Assembly: GCA_038040325.1 (NCBI GenBank)
Contig: JBBPIM010000032.1
Location: 1-22,845 of the forward strand
DNA: 22,845 bases
From: Mayfieldus profundus
Lineage (GTDB): Bacteria; Actinomycetota; Thermoleophilia; Solirubrobacterales; 70-9
Direction: 5' to 3'
Part shown: positions 7,172 to 13,970 of the stretch, piece after piece
How the letters are laid out: each line of letters begins with the position of its first letter
Numbering within the stretch: position 1 is the stretch's first letter
Translations under genes and position numbers: made by a program
The notes under the pieces: generated by a model
Seen by the model: the letters and a program-made list of their open reading frames with translations, nothing else
Databases searched by the model: none
What the model was told of the DNA's origin: nothing

Positions 7172-7561
7172 ATGAGGCTGGAGCGGCTTCGCAGCGGCGA
7201 TTGGCTCGCCGGCGCCGGAGGGGCGCTGCTGCTGGTGGCGTTGTTCCTCCCCTGGTTCGGCGAGGCGGACGCCTGGCGGGCTTTCGACGTCGTCGACGTG
7301 ATCCTGCTGATCGCGGCCCTCGCCGGGGTCGGCGTCGCCGTGTTCGCCGCGGCGAACGCCAAGACCGACGTGCCGATCACGTCGAGCGCGTTAACCGCCC
7401 CGGTTGGGGCGATCGCGACGCTGCTCGTGCTCTACCGCTTGATCGACCCGGTTGGCGGCCTCGACCGCGAGGTCGGCCTCTACCTCGGCCTGCTGGCCGC
7501 GGGGTGGATCACCTACGGGTCCTGGCGCTCGACCCGCGACGAGCGCACCCGCGACGGCTAG
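7172..7561 (+). CDS. Small four-helix membrane protein, paralogue of the upstream gene
   Basis: A 129-residue integral membrane protein of unknown function. Helices are about residues 12-28 ('LAGAGGALLLVALFLPWFG'), 36-57, 65-83 and 95-112. It shares the first-helix ending 'PWFG' (AWFG in the paralogue) and the motif 'LLVLYRLIDPVGG' with the preceding protein. It lacks the long first loop and the proline tail. ATG 7172 gives a sensible short charged N-terminus ('MRLERLRSGDWLAG') but has no Shine-Dalgarno and follows directly on the T-tract of a terminator hairpin. How it is transcribed is therefore unclear. It ends 4 bases from the convergent GMC oxidoreductase stop. Confidence 0.8.
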   Translation: MRLERLRSGDWLAGAGGALLLVALFLPWFGEADAWRAFDVVDVILLIAALAGVGVAVFAAANAKTDVPITSSALTAPVGAIATLLVLYRLIDPVGGLDREVGLYLGLLAAGWITYGSWRSTRDERTRDG

Positions 7562-7565
7562 GGGC

Positions 7566-9407
7566 TCAGAGCCGCTCGGCAAGTCCCGCCGAGACCCGTT
7601 TGGAGAACGCGATGATCGTCATCATCGGGTTGACGCTGACCGAGGTAGGGAACAGCGACGCGTCCGCCACGTACAGGCCCTCCGTCCCGTTGACCGAGCC
7701 GTCCACGGCGCAGACGCCGGCCTTCGGGTCGGCGGCGATCCGCGCCGTGCCCATCGGGTGGAAGGCCTCCAGTCGCAACTCGGCGGGCTTGACCTCGGTC
7801 GCCTCGAAGTCGGCGAGCTGCTCGCGCTTCAGCACCCCGATCCGGCCGATGTTGGGGTAGACCTCGGTCGCCCCGGCCGCGAAGTGGACCTCGGCGGCAC
7901 GGGCGATCCCGAAACGCAGGCGGGCCGCGTCGTCGCGGGTCAGCTTGTAGCTGGCGCGCAGCGACCCGTCGCCATGCAGGCCGATCCGCCCCGAGGAGCG
8001 GTCGGAGAGGTGGACGCCGATCGAGCCGACGCGGCTGAAGCCGAGCATCGCCTCCTGGTGCTTTCGCCCGGTGCCGAGCAGCCAGGCGCCGCCGAAGGGA
8101 AACGGCGTGAAGGTCGCCTCCAGCAGGATGCCCTGTGGCTCCCACTGGTCGATGTAATAGCTCTGCATCACGCCCTCCCAGCCGCGCACCTCCTCCTTAT
8201 AGCGGGCACCGATCCAGGCCGCCGGATGCACGCGCAGGTTGCGACCGACCTGCCCGCCCCCCAGCCCCGAGCGCAGCAGCAGCTCCGGCGTGCCCAGCGC
8301 CCCCCCGGCGACCACCACCGACTGGGCGCGGACGGTGTAGGGCCGCCGCCGGCCGTTGCTGTCGCCCTCGGCGCCGGCCAGGCACTCCACCCCGACGGCG
8401 CGACCGTCCTCGAGCAGGACCCGCTGCACCTCGACCCGCTGGCGCACCCGCGCTCCCGCGGCCACCGCGCGCGGCAGATAGGAGACGTGCATTCCGCGCT
8501 TGGCGTCGATCGCGCAGCCGAACGGGCAGGAGCTGCACTGCACGCAGTTGCCCGCGTTGCGGCTGATCGGGCCGCCGCTGGCGCCGAGCGCCTGCGCCCC
8601 TTCCATCGCCAGCTGTCCGTTGCGCCCCATTCGGTCGGGATCGACCGGGGTGACTCGCAGGAACTCCTCCGCCTCGGAGTACTCGGCTTCCAGCTCGGTC
8701 GCCCAGGCGATGCCGAACTCGTCGCGCCAGTCTTCGAGCACGGCGTCCGGCGCGCGGAAGCAGGTCCCCGAGTTGATCACGGTTGTGCCGCCGACGGCGC
8801 GGGCGACCGGCACCGTGATCGGCGGGTGGCCCTCGGCGACCGTCAGGCCCGCCTCGCGGTAGAGCGCCGCGATCGCCTCGATCGGCTCGATCGGGTAGCT
8901 GTCGCGGTCGAAGTGGCCTCCCGCCTCCAGCACGACGACGTCCACGCCAGCCTCGGCGAGGCTCGCTGCGGCAGGGGCGCCGCCCGCTCCCGAGCCGACG
9001 ATCACCACCTCGCACTCCTCACCCGCCTCTCGCGGTTCGGTGTCGCCGAGCGATCCGGCGGGCTCCGGGACCGAGCCGTCGGCCATGGCGCATGTCACCG
9101 AGTAGCCGACGCGCTGCTTCACCTCCGGCACCACCGCGTAGCCGAACGTGCACAGCGCCTTGGCCATCATCAGCAGGTCATGGTGGAGGCCGAAGCTCGA
9201 GCCCTCCATCTTCTGGAGGAAGTCCTCTCGCGCCGCCAGGTCGAGGCGGCTGAAGCGCCAGGGGAAGGGCAACCACTCGAAGGCCCGCAGGCCCAACCTC
9301 AGGCGGGAGATGTTGCGGGGGGGAAGCTCGGCCAGGAAGCGGGCTAGGGGCCCGGCGACGTCCACGTCACGCTGTGCCGCCGGCAGCCCGTCGTAGCCCG
9401 GCGCCAT
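7566..9407 (-). CDS. GMC-family FAD-dependent oxidoreductase (long-chain alcohol oxidase-like)
   Basis: A 613-residue flavoenzyme. Its Rossmann FAD site is 'VVIVGSGAGGAPAAASLAEAG', and 'VVLEAGGHF' supplies the ribose-binding acid. The GMC signature appears as 'RAVGGTTVINSGTCFRAP'. The cluster 'CVQCSSCPFGC' resembles the cysteine-rich stretch of long-chain fatty alcohol oxidases. The C-terminal domain carries the catalytic His ('AFHPMGTARI') and Asn ('VSVNPMMTI'). The substrate is probably a hydrophobic alcohol or sterol, but this is inference. ATG 9407 is the first in-frame ATG. About 20 well-formed codons precede it with no start codon, directly after the upstream gene's TGA, so the true start may be TTG 9471 with a one-base frameshift (see findings). 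Confidence 0.9.
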   Translation of the reverse strand: MAPGYDGLPAAQRDVDVAGPLARFLAELPPRNISRLRLGLRAFEWLPFPWRFSRLDLAAREDFLQKMEGSSFGLHHDLLMMAKALCTFGYAVVPEVKQRVGYSVTCAMADGSVPEPAGSLGDTEPREAGEECEVVIVGSGAGGAPAAASLAEAGVDVVVLEAGGHFDRDSYPIEPIEAIAALYREAGLTVAEGHPPITVPVARAVGGTTVINSGTCFRAPDAVLEDWRDEFGIAWATELEAEYSEAEEFLRVTPVDPDRMGRNGQLAMEGAQALGASGGPISRNAGNCVQCSSCPFGCAIDAKRGMHVSYLPRAVAAGARVRQRVEVQRVLLEDGRAVGVECLAGAEGDSNGRRRPYTVRAQSVVVAGGALGTPELLLRSGLGGGQVGRNLRVHPAAWIGARYKEEVRGWEGVMQSYYIDQWEPQGILLEATFTPFPFGGAWLLGTGRKHQEAMLGFSRVGSIGVHLSDRSSGRIGLHGDGSLRASYKLTRDDAARLRFGIARAAEVHFAAGATEVYPNIGRIGVLKREQLADFEATEVKPAELRLEAFHPMGTARIAADPKAGVCAVDGSVNGTEGLYVADASLFPTSVSVNPMMTIIAFSKRVSAGLAERL

Positions 9408-9467
9408 CGCCTCGCAGATCGCCGCCAGGGTCCGCTGCTCGGCGGCGGAGAGCCCCGGCGAGCGCCT

Positions 9468-9911
9468 TCAACCGGGTGCGGCCGGCCGCGCGACCCTCCC
9501 CGCCAGCGACCACAGCCACAGCGACAGGAAGGCGAGGTAGCCGTCGACCAGGAAGTTGAGCAGGTAGATGAAGACGTCCTGGTCGAACAGGTAGAAGCCG
9601 AGCGCGCTCAGCGAGGAGGCCGTCTTGCCCGCCGCGAGCACCAGAAGGAACGGCCGGTAGCGGACCACGTCTGCCTGCGCCACAGCGCAGATCCCGGCGA
9701 TCACCACCATGTAGGCGAAGGCCAGCGCCAGCCAGAACTTCTCGACGGTGTCGGGCGCGCGGGTGAAGTCGCCGATCTCGTCGCCAAGGTCGGAGATCAC
9801 GTCCAGCACCCCGTCTGGGAAGGCGATGAAAAGGAAGCCGACCACGGCGAACGTCACCGCCAGCAGCCGCAGGTTGGCGACGACGAACTTCTCCGCTCGT
9901 TCTCCCCGCAT
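9468..9911 (-). CDS. Small integral membrane protein, unknown function
   Basis: About 147 residues with four hydrophobic segments. These are 'LRLLAVTFAVVGFLFIAF', 'FWLALAFAYMVVIAGICAVA', 'FLLVLAAGKTASSLSALGFYLF' and 'FIYLLNFLVDGYLAFLSLWLW'. A conserved-looking 'VDGYLAFLSLWLW' ends the last helix. It lies directly upstream of the GMC oxidoreductase on the same strand, and the stop overlaps a TTG that may be the next gene's start (TTGA). The two are therefore likely one operon, and this protein may be a membrane partner; that is inference. Start choice: TAGGAT (9922-9927) looks like a -10 and would overlap the ATG at 9923, so ATG 9911 is preferred. The frame is open to 9971. Confidence 0.75.
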   Translation of the reverse strand: MRGERAEKFVVANLRLLAVTFAVVGFLFIAFPDGVLDVISDLGDEIGDFTRAPDTVEKFWLALAFAYMVVIAGICAVAQADVVRYRPFLLVLAAGKTASSLSALGFYLFDQDVFIYLLNFLVDGYLAFLSLWLWSLAGRVARPAAPG

Positions 9912-10018
9912 GGCGGGCGGCATCCTATCCGGCCTCACAAAACCAACATCCACCAGCCTCTCGCCTCGCAATCGGGCTTCGCCCTCTGCTCGACGCCGAC
10001 ATCACTGCCGTGCAGACC

Positions 10019-10024
10019 TAGAAT
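10019..10024 (+). promoter_or_regulatory. -10 hexamer of a leaderless gatC promoter
   Basis: TAGAAT ends 7 bases before GTG 10032, with no Shine-Dalgarno. It would drive the whole gat operon. The 120-base gap from 9912 also holds the divergent TAGGAT for the membrane protein. Confidence 0.6.
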
Positions 10025-10031
10025 CCGCCGC

Positions 10032-10328
10032 GTGATCGACCGCGAGCAAGTGCTGCACGTGGCGCGGCTGGCCCGCCTCGGCCTCAGCGAGGAGGAGGTG
10101 GAGACGATGTCGCGCGAGCTTTCGGGAATCCTCGAGCACGTGGACCGGATCGGCGAGCTCGACCTCGACAGCGTCGAGCCCACCTCGCACGTGGTCGAGC
10201 TGGAAAACGTGCTGAGGCCCGACGAGCCGCGCCCGAGCTGGCCCAAGGACAAGGTGCTGGAGCCCGCTCCCGACCCGGCAGAGGGCGCGTTCCGGGTTCC
10301 CTCGCCGCAGGCCGAGGCCGGGGCCTAG
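10032..10328 (+). CDS. gatC: Asp-tRNA(Asn)/Glu-tRNA(Gln) amidotransferase subunit C
   Basis: A 98-residue subunit that stabilises GatA and links it to GatB. The N-terminal 'VLHVARLARLGLSEEEVETMSRELSGILEHVDRIGELD' pattern and the C-terminal 'LRPDEPRPS' are GatC hallmarks. GTG 10032 is set by the -10 spacing and by the family's usual start 'MIDREQVLHVARLARL'. It is followed after 4 bases by gatA. Confidence 0.95.
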   Translation: MIDREQVLHVARLARLGLSEEEVETMSRELSGILEHVDRIGELDLDSVEPTSHVVELENVLRPDEPRPSWPKDKVLEPAPDPAEGAFRVPSPQAEAGA

Positions 10329-10332
10329 GTTC

Positions 10333-11781
10333 ATGGCCGAGCTGCTGGAGCTGACGGTCGCCGCGGCCGCCGAGCGGATCCGCTCGGGGGAGCTGTCGGC
10401 TGCCGAGTACCGGGATGCCTGGTTGCAGGCGGCCGCCGGCGACGAGCTGAACGCCTACCTCTGGAGGCATGACCCGAGCAACGAGCAACGAGCAACGAGC
10501 AACGGCAGCGGAGCGTTGGCAGGAATCCCGGTCGCGGTCAAAGACATCTTCTGCACCGAAGGGGTCGACACCACCGCCGCCTCGCGCATCCTCGAGGGCT
10601 ACCGGCCGCCCTACACGGCGGCCGCGGTGCGCAACCTCGACGCCGCCGGGGCCTCGCTGCTGGGCAAGACCAACATGGACGAGTTCGCGATGGGCTCCTC
10701 GAACGAGAACTCCGCGTTCGGGCCCGTGCTCAACCCCTGGGACATCGAGCGGGTCCCGGGTGGGTCGTCGGGCGGGTCGGCCGCGGCGGTGGCCGGGGGC
10801 CTGGCACCGTGTGCGATCGGCACCGACACCGGCGGCTCGATCCGCCAGCCGGCCGCGCTGTGCGGGATCGTCGGGCTCAAGCCCACCTACGGGGCCGTCT
10901 CGCGCTACGGGATGATCGCCTTTGCCTCCTCGCTGGACCAGTGCGGGCCGCTGACTCGAGACGTCACCGACGCCGCCCTGCTGCTGGGGGCGCTCGAAGG
11001 CCGCGATCCCTGCGACTCGACTTCGGTCGGGATCGAGGGCGGCATCTCCCTACCCTCCCGCGAGGACCTGAAGGGGCTGCGCTTCGCGGTCCCCGAGGGC
11101 CTGGCGACCGACGGGGTCGAGGCCGGAGTTCGCTCCACCTTCGAGGCGTCGCTGAAGACGATCGCCGAGCTTGGAGGAGAGGTCGCCGAGGCGCCGCTGC
11201 CCCACGCCGACCACGGGATCTCCGCCTACTACGTGATCGCCCCCGCCGAGGCATCGGCCAACCTCGCCCGCTACGACGGCGTCCGCTATGGCCTGCGGGC
11301 CGACTCGGCCGACCTCACCGAGATGTACGAGTCCACGCGCGACACCGGCTTCGGCCCGGAGGTCAAACGGCGCATCATGCTCGGCACCTACGCGCTGTCC
11401 TCGGGGTACTACGAGGCCTACTACGGACAGGCGCAGCGGGTGCGCACCAAGATCGCCGAGGACTTTGCCCAGGCGTTCGAGAGCTTCGACTTCGTGGTCA
11501 CGCCGACCTCGCCGTCGGTCGCGTTCCGCCTCGGCGAGAAGACCGACGATCCGCTGGCGATGTATCTCAACGACTACTTCACGGTGCCGATGTCGCTTGC
11601 CGGAATCCCGGCCATCTCGATTCCCGCCGGGCTCGCCGAACCGGAAGGGGAAGGGCCGCGGCTGCCGGTGGGCTTTCAGATCGCCGGCCCGGCTTTCAGC
11701 GAGAACGCGATCCTCGACGCGGCCTTCGCGCTGGAGAAGGGGATCGGCTTCGACGCGCGCCCGGATGGAGGGGGCGGTTGA
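10333..11781 (+). CDS. gatA: Asp-tRNA(Asn)/Glu-tRNA(Gln) amidotransferase subunit A
   Basis: A 482-residue amidase-signature enzyme that frees ammonia from glutamine for transamidation of misacylated tRNA. The catalytic triad is visible: Lys70 in 'PVAVKD', cis-Ser145 in 'PGGSSGGSAAAVAGG' and nucleophile Ser169 in 'DTGGSIRQPA'. 'YGMIAFASSLDQ' and the C-terminal 'GIPAISIPAG' are also typical. Residues about 48-56, in the linker just before 'GALAGIPVAVKD', are encoded by four perfect copies of a 7-base repeat. That gives 'SNEQRATSN', unlike any conserved GatA sequence. The stop overlaps the TTG of the mini-zincin gene. Confidence 0.97.
   Translation: MAELLELTVAAAAERIRSGELSAAEYRDAWLQAAAGDELNAYLWRHDPSNEQRATSNGSGALAGIPVAVKDIFCTEGVDTTAASRILEGYRPPYTAAAVRNLDAAGASLLGKTNMDEFAMGSSNENSAFGPVLNPWDIERVPGGSSGGSAAAVAGGLAPCAIGTDTGGSIRQPAALCGIVGLKPTYGAVSRYGMIAFASSLDQCGPLTRDVTDAALLLGALEGRDPCDSTSVGIEGGISLPSREDLKGLRFAVPEGLATDGVEAGVRSTFEASLKTIAELGGEVAEAPLPHADHGISAYYVIAPAEASANLARYDGVRYGLRADSADLTEMYESTRDTGFGPEVKRRIMLGTYALSSGYYEAYYGQAQRVRTKIAEDFAQAFESFDFVVTPTSPSVAFRLGEKTDDPLAMYLNDYFTVPMSLAGIPAISIPAGLAEPEGEGPRLPVGFQIAGPAFSENAILDAAFALEKGIGFDARPDGGGG
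10475..10502 (+). repeat. Heptanucleotide tandem repeat (CGAGCAA x4) inside gatA
   Basis: Four perfect 7-base units run from 10475 to 10502 within coding sequence. Seven is not a multiple of three, so gain or loss of one unit would shift the gatA frame. The unit differs by one base from the repeat in gatB. Confidence 0.9.
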
Positions 11782-12062
11782 CATTGCTTAGCGAACAGGA
11801 GTGCCGCGACGCGGTGCGTGACGCGCTCGACTCGCTGCCCCCGGAGATCGCGAAGCAGATGGGGGACGTCGCCGTGATCGTCGAGGACAGCCACCCCGAC
11901 GGGCTGATGGGCATCTACGACCCGATGGGGGGGGTGCAGCGGATCGTCATCTTCCGCGAGGCGAACCCGAGCGTCGAGGAGGTGCGCCAGACGGTGTTGC
12001 ACGAGGTCGGCCACCACTTCGGGATGGGCGAGTCGCAGATCCGGGAGTTGGGGTACGGATGA
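11778..12062 (+). CDS. Mini-zincin metallopeptidase-like protein (HExxH) within the gat operon
   Basis: A 94-residue protein with the zinc-binding motif in 'TVLHEVGHHFGMGESQIRELGY'. The spacing to a downstream Glu/Leu-Gly-Tyr is as in the small zincin-like (PF06262-type) family. The N-terminal 'ALDSLPPEIAKQMGDVAVIVED' also matches that family. It is shorter than the usual ~115-130 residues, and the loop between 'GIYDP' and the 'IVIFR' strand is reduced. It starts at TTG 11778, overlapping the gatA stop (TTGA), or at the in-frame TTG 11784. Its stop overlaps the gatB ATG (ATGA). Translation is therefore probably coupled on both sides. Its substrate is unknown. Confidence 0.85.
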   Translation: MTLLSEQECRDAVRDALDSLPPEIAKQMGDVAVIVEDSHPDGLMGIYDPMGGVQRIVIFREANPSVEEVRQTVLHEVGHHFGMGESQIRELGYG

Positions 12063-13537
12063 GCCCTCAACACGAGGAACGAGGAACGAGGAACGAGGAA
12101 CGAGATCTCGAGCCCGTCATCGGCCTCGAGATCCACGTCCAGCTCTCCACGCGCACGAAGATGTTCTGTGGCTGTGAGCTGAGCTTCGGCGACGAGCCGA
12201 ACATCCACACCTGTCCGATCTGCCTCGCGCACCCCGGCGTGCTCCCGGTCCCCAACGAGCAGGCGATCCGCTACGCGTTGATGATCGCGGCGGCGCTGGA
12301 GTGCGAGGTGGCGCCCCGCTCGATCTTCCACCGCAAGAACTACTTCTACCCAGACAATCCGAAGGCCTACCAGATCAGCCAGTACGACATCCCGCTTGCT
12401 CGCGGCGGCCGGCTCGGCGACGTCCGCATCCACCGCGTGCACCTGGAGGAGGACGCGGCGAAGATGATCCACGTCGGCGAATCGGGGCGCATCCACGGTT
12501 CCGGCGCGTCGCTGGTGGACTTCAACCGAGGCGGAACCCCGCTGGTCGAGATCGTCACCGAGCCCGATCTGCGCGGCGCCGCGCAGGCACGCGAGTGGGC
12601 CCAGCTGCTCCGCACGACGATCCGCCAGCTCGGGGTATCCGACGTGAACATGGAGGAGGGCAGCCTGCGGGTCGACGCCAACCTCTCGCTGCGTCCGGCC
12701 GGCAGCGAGGAGCTCGGGGTCAAGACCGAGCTGAAGAACATGAACAGCTTCCGCTTCCTGGAGCGCGGGATGGAGGCCGAGCTGGAACGCCAGCGTGGGC
12801 TGCTCGAATCGGGCGAGCCGGTCGAGCAGGAGACGCTTCATTTCGACCCGGCGAGCGGGACGCTGACCCCGCTGCGCTCCAAGGAGTACGCCCACGACTA
12901 CCGCTACTTTCCCGAGCCAGACCTGGTGCCGCTGGCCCCGACCGAGGAGATGCTGCGGGAGGCCGCCGAGGGGCTGCCGGAGCTGCCGGCGGCGCGCATC
13001 GAGCGCTACCGCGACCAGCTCGACCTCGCGCCCGAGGTGGCGACGCTGCTCGCCGGTGAGCCGGATACGGCCGCCTACTTCGAGCGGGCGCTGGAGGCGG
13101 CCGAGGGAGTCGAGGCCAAGGTCGTCGCCAACTGGGTGACCGGAGAGCTGGCGGGTGCCCTACGTCAGGACGGGGGAGAGGCTGGGCCCGCGGAGTCGAA
13201 GGTGGATCCCGAGGCGCTGGCGGGGTTGGTTCGGATGGTCCAGGGCCGGCAGGTCTCGCACGGCGCTGGCAAGCAGGTCCTCGCCGTGCTGATCGCCGAG
13301 GGGGGAGACCCGGCGGAGATCGTCGAACGCGAAGGACTGGGGCAGATCGCGGACTCCTCGGAGCTGGAGGGAGTCGTCGAGGCGGCGATCGAGGCCGAAC
13401 CCGAGGCGGCCGAGGAGGTTCGCTCGGGCAACGACAAGGCGATCGGCCGCATCGTCGGCGCGGTCATGCGCGAGACCAAGGGCCGCGCGGACGGGGGAGA
13501 GGTGCAGCGCCTGATCCGCGAGAAGCTGGGCGCCTGA
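12059..13537 (+). CDS. gatB: Asp-tRNA(Asn)/Glu-tRNA(Gln) amidotransferase subunit B
   Basis: A 492-residue kinase/transamidase subunit that phosphorylates and amidates Glu-tRNA(Gln) or Asp-tRNA(Asn). It shows 'EPVIGLEIHVQL', the zinc cysteines 'FCGCELSF' and 'TCPICLAHPG', 'FHRKNYFYPDNPKAYQISQ', 'HLEEDAAKM', 'DFNRGGTPLVEIV' and 'KTELKNMNSFRFLERG'. A C-terminal helical/YqeY-like domain ends in 'GRADGGEVQRLIREKL'. The ~15 residues before 'LEPVIG' are encoded by a 7-base tandem repeat and read 'EERGTRNEER', an extension not typical of the family. The start ATG overlaps the zincin stop. The stop overlaps the next gene's ATG by one base. Confidence 0.97.
   Translation: MSPQHEERGTRNEERDLEPVIGLEIHVQLSTRTKMFCGCELSFGDEPNIHTCPICLAHPGVLPVPNEQAIRYALMIAAALECEVAPRSIFHRKNYFYPDNPKAYQISQYDIPLARGGRLGDVRIHRVHLEEDAAKMIHVGESGRIHGSGASLVDFNRGGTPLVEIVTEPDLRGAAQAREWAQLLRTTIRQLGVSDVNMEEGSLRVDANLSLRPAGSEELGVKTELKNMNSFRFLERGMEAELERQRGLLESGEPVEQETLHFDPASGTLTPLRSKEYAHDYRYFPEPDLVPLAPTEEMLREAAEGLPELPAARIERYRDQLDLAPEVATLLAGEPDTAAYFERALEAAEGVEAKVVANWVTGELAGALRQDGGEAGPAESKVDPEALAGLVRMVQGRQVSHGAGKQVLAVLIAEGGDPAEIVEREGLGQIADSSELEGVVEAAIEAEPEAAEEVRSGNDKAIGRIVGAVMRETKGRADGGEVQRLIREKLGA
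12073..12104 (+). repeat. Heptanucleotide tandem repeat (CGAGGAA x4 plus CGAG) at the 5' end of gatB
   Basis: Four perfect 7-base units (12073-12100) and a partial fifth lie 15 bases into gatB. Gain or loss of a unit would frameshift gatB. The unit is one base different from the gatA repeat (CGAGCAA). Confidence 0.9.
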
Positions 13538-13854
13538 TGGGCGAATCGGCCCTCTCGCTTTGGTCGGAGGACTCCTACCTCTCGATCGCATCGAAGGGTT
13601 CGATGCTCTCGATCGGCTCGGTCGGGTCGGTGCTCTCGATCGGTTCCATCGGCAGCATCGTCTCGGCCTTCTCGGTCGGCTCGGCCGCGTCCTTTGGCTC
13701 GGCGCTTTCGGGCGCCGCCGCCGGATCGGCGATGTCGGCGGGCACCCGCGGCGCGATCATGAATGAGCCTGACCCGCGTGCGGCATGGGTCGCGGCCGGG
13801 GTTCTCGCAGGCACCGCCCTGGCGATTGCCGGCCTCGCGGCACGGCGCCGCTAG
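13537..13854 (+). CDS. Ser/Gly-rich repeat protein with C-terminal membrane anchor
   Basis: A 105-residue protein of unknown function. Residues about 1-65 are a periodic low-complexity stretch built on 'LSIGSVGS', with alternating hydrophobic and small residues that suggest a beta-solenoid or stacked sheet. A short polar linker ('RGAIMNEPDPR') leads to one hydrophobic helix ('AAWVAAGVLAGTALAIAGLA') and a terminal Arg-Arg-Arg. That arrangement would anchor it with the tail arginines in the cytoplasm. There is no signal peptide. The ATG shares one base with the gatB stop (TGATG), so it is the last gene of the gat operon. I recall similar 'LSIGSxGS' proteins in other actinobacteria but know of no function. 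Confidence 0.8.
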   Translation: MGESALSLWSEDSYLSIASKGSMLSIGSVGSVLSIGSIGSIVSAFSVGSAASFGSALSGAAAGSAMSAGTRGAIMNEPDPRAAWVAAGVLAGTALAIAGLAARRR

Positions 13855-13866
13855 CTGCTCCGCTCG

Positions 13867-13900
13867 GGCCCGTGGGCCGTCTTAGGCACCCATGAGGTGC
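13867..13900 (+). terminator. Two adjacent hairpins after the gat operon (weak terminator candidate)
   Basis: GGCCC-GT-GGGCC (13867-13878) is followed by GTCTTA. Then comes GCACC-CATGA-GGTGC (13886-13900). Stems are only 5 bp and the T-tract is poor, so this may instead be an mRNA 3'-end structure. Confidence 0.3.
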
Positions 13901-13908
13901 TCAATTCG

Positions 13909-13920
13909 GCCCACGTGGGC
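13909..13920. promoter_or_regulatory. 12-bp perfect palindrome upstream of ndh
   Basis: GCCCACGTGGGC is its own reverse complement. It lies 26 bases upstream of the larger ndh operator. It could be a second protein-binding site; in GC-rich DNA chance is not excluded. Confidence 0.3.
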
Positions 13921-13945
13921 GGAGGCGTGCCTAGTGCGGGAAATT

Positions 13946-13970
13946 ACTTTGTAACACACTGTTACAAAGT
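13946..13970. promoter_or_regulatory. 25-bp palindromic operator upstream of ndh
   Basis: Two perfect 11-base arms, ACTTTGTAACA (13946-13956) and TGTTACAAAGT (13960-13970), are separated by CAC. The site is AT-rich in otherwise GC-rich DNA. It overlaps the presumed -35 and spacer of the ndh promoter, which is the usual place for a repressor site. It does not match the Rex or CRP/FNR consensus as I know them. A TetR- or GntR-type dimer is a reasonable guess. Confidence 0.8.

Noticed and set aside
7452..9347. 631-codon open frame on the plus strand opposite the GMC oxidoreductase
   Set aside because: Shadow of the flavoenzyme, which has clear FAD and catalytic motifs on the other strand. The translation is compositionally biased without motifs.
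10475..12104. The two heptamer arrays as a CRISPR or a transposon footprint
   Set aside because: Units are 7 bases with no spacers, and no inverted repeats or transposase genes lie nearby; they are simple tandem repeats.
13575..13814. 79-codon minus-strand frame opposite the Ser/Gly repeat gene
   Set aside because: The Glu/Pro/Thr repeats are the complement of the TCG-rich serine codons on the plus strand. The plus-strand gene has the operon position and a tail-anchor helix.
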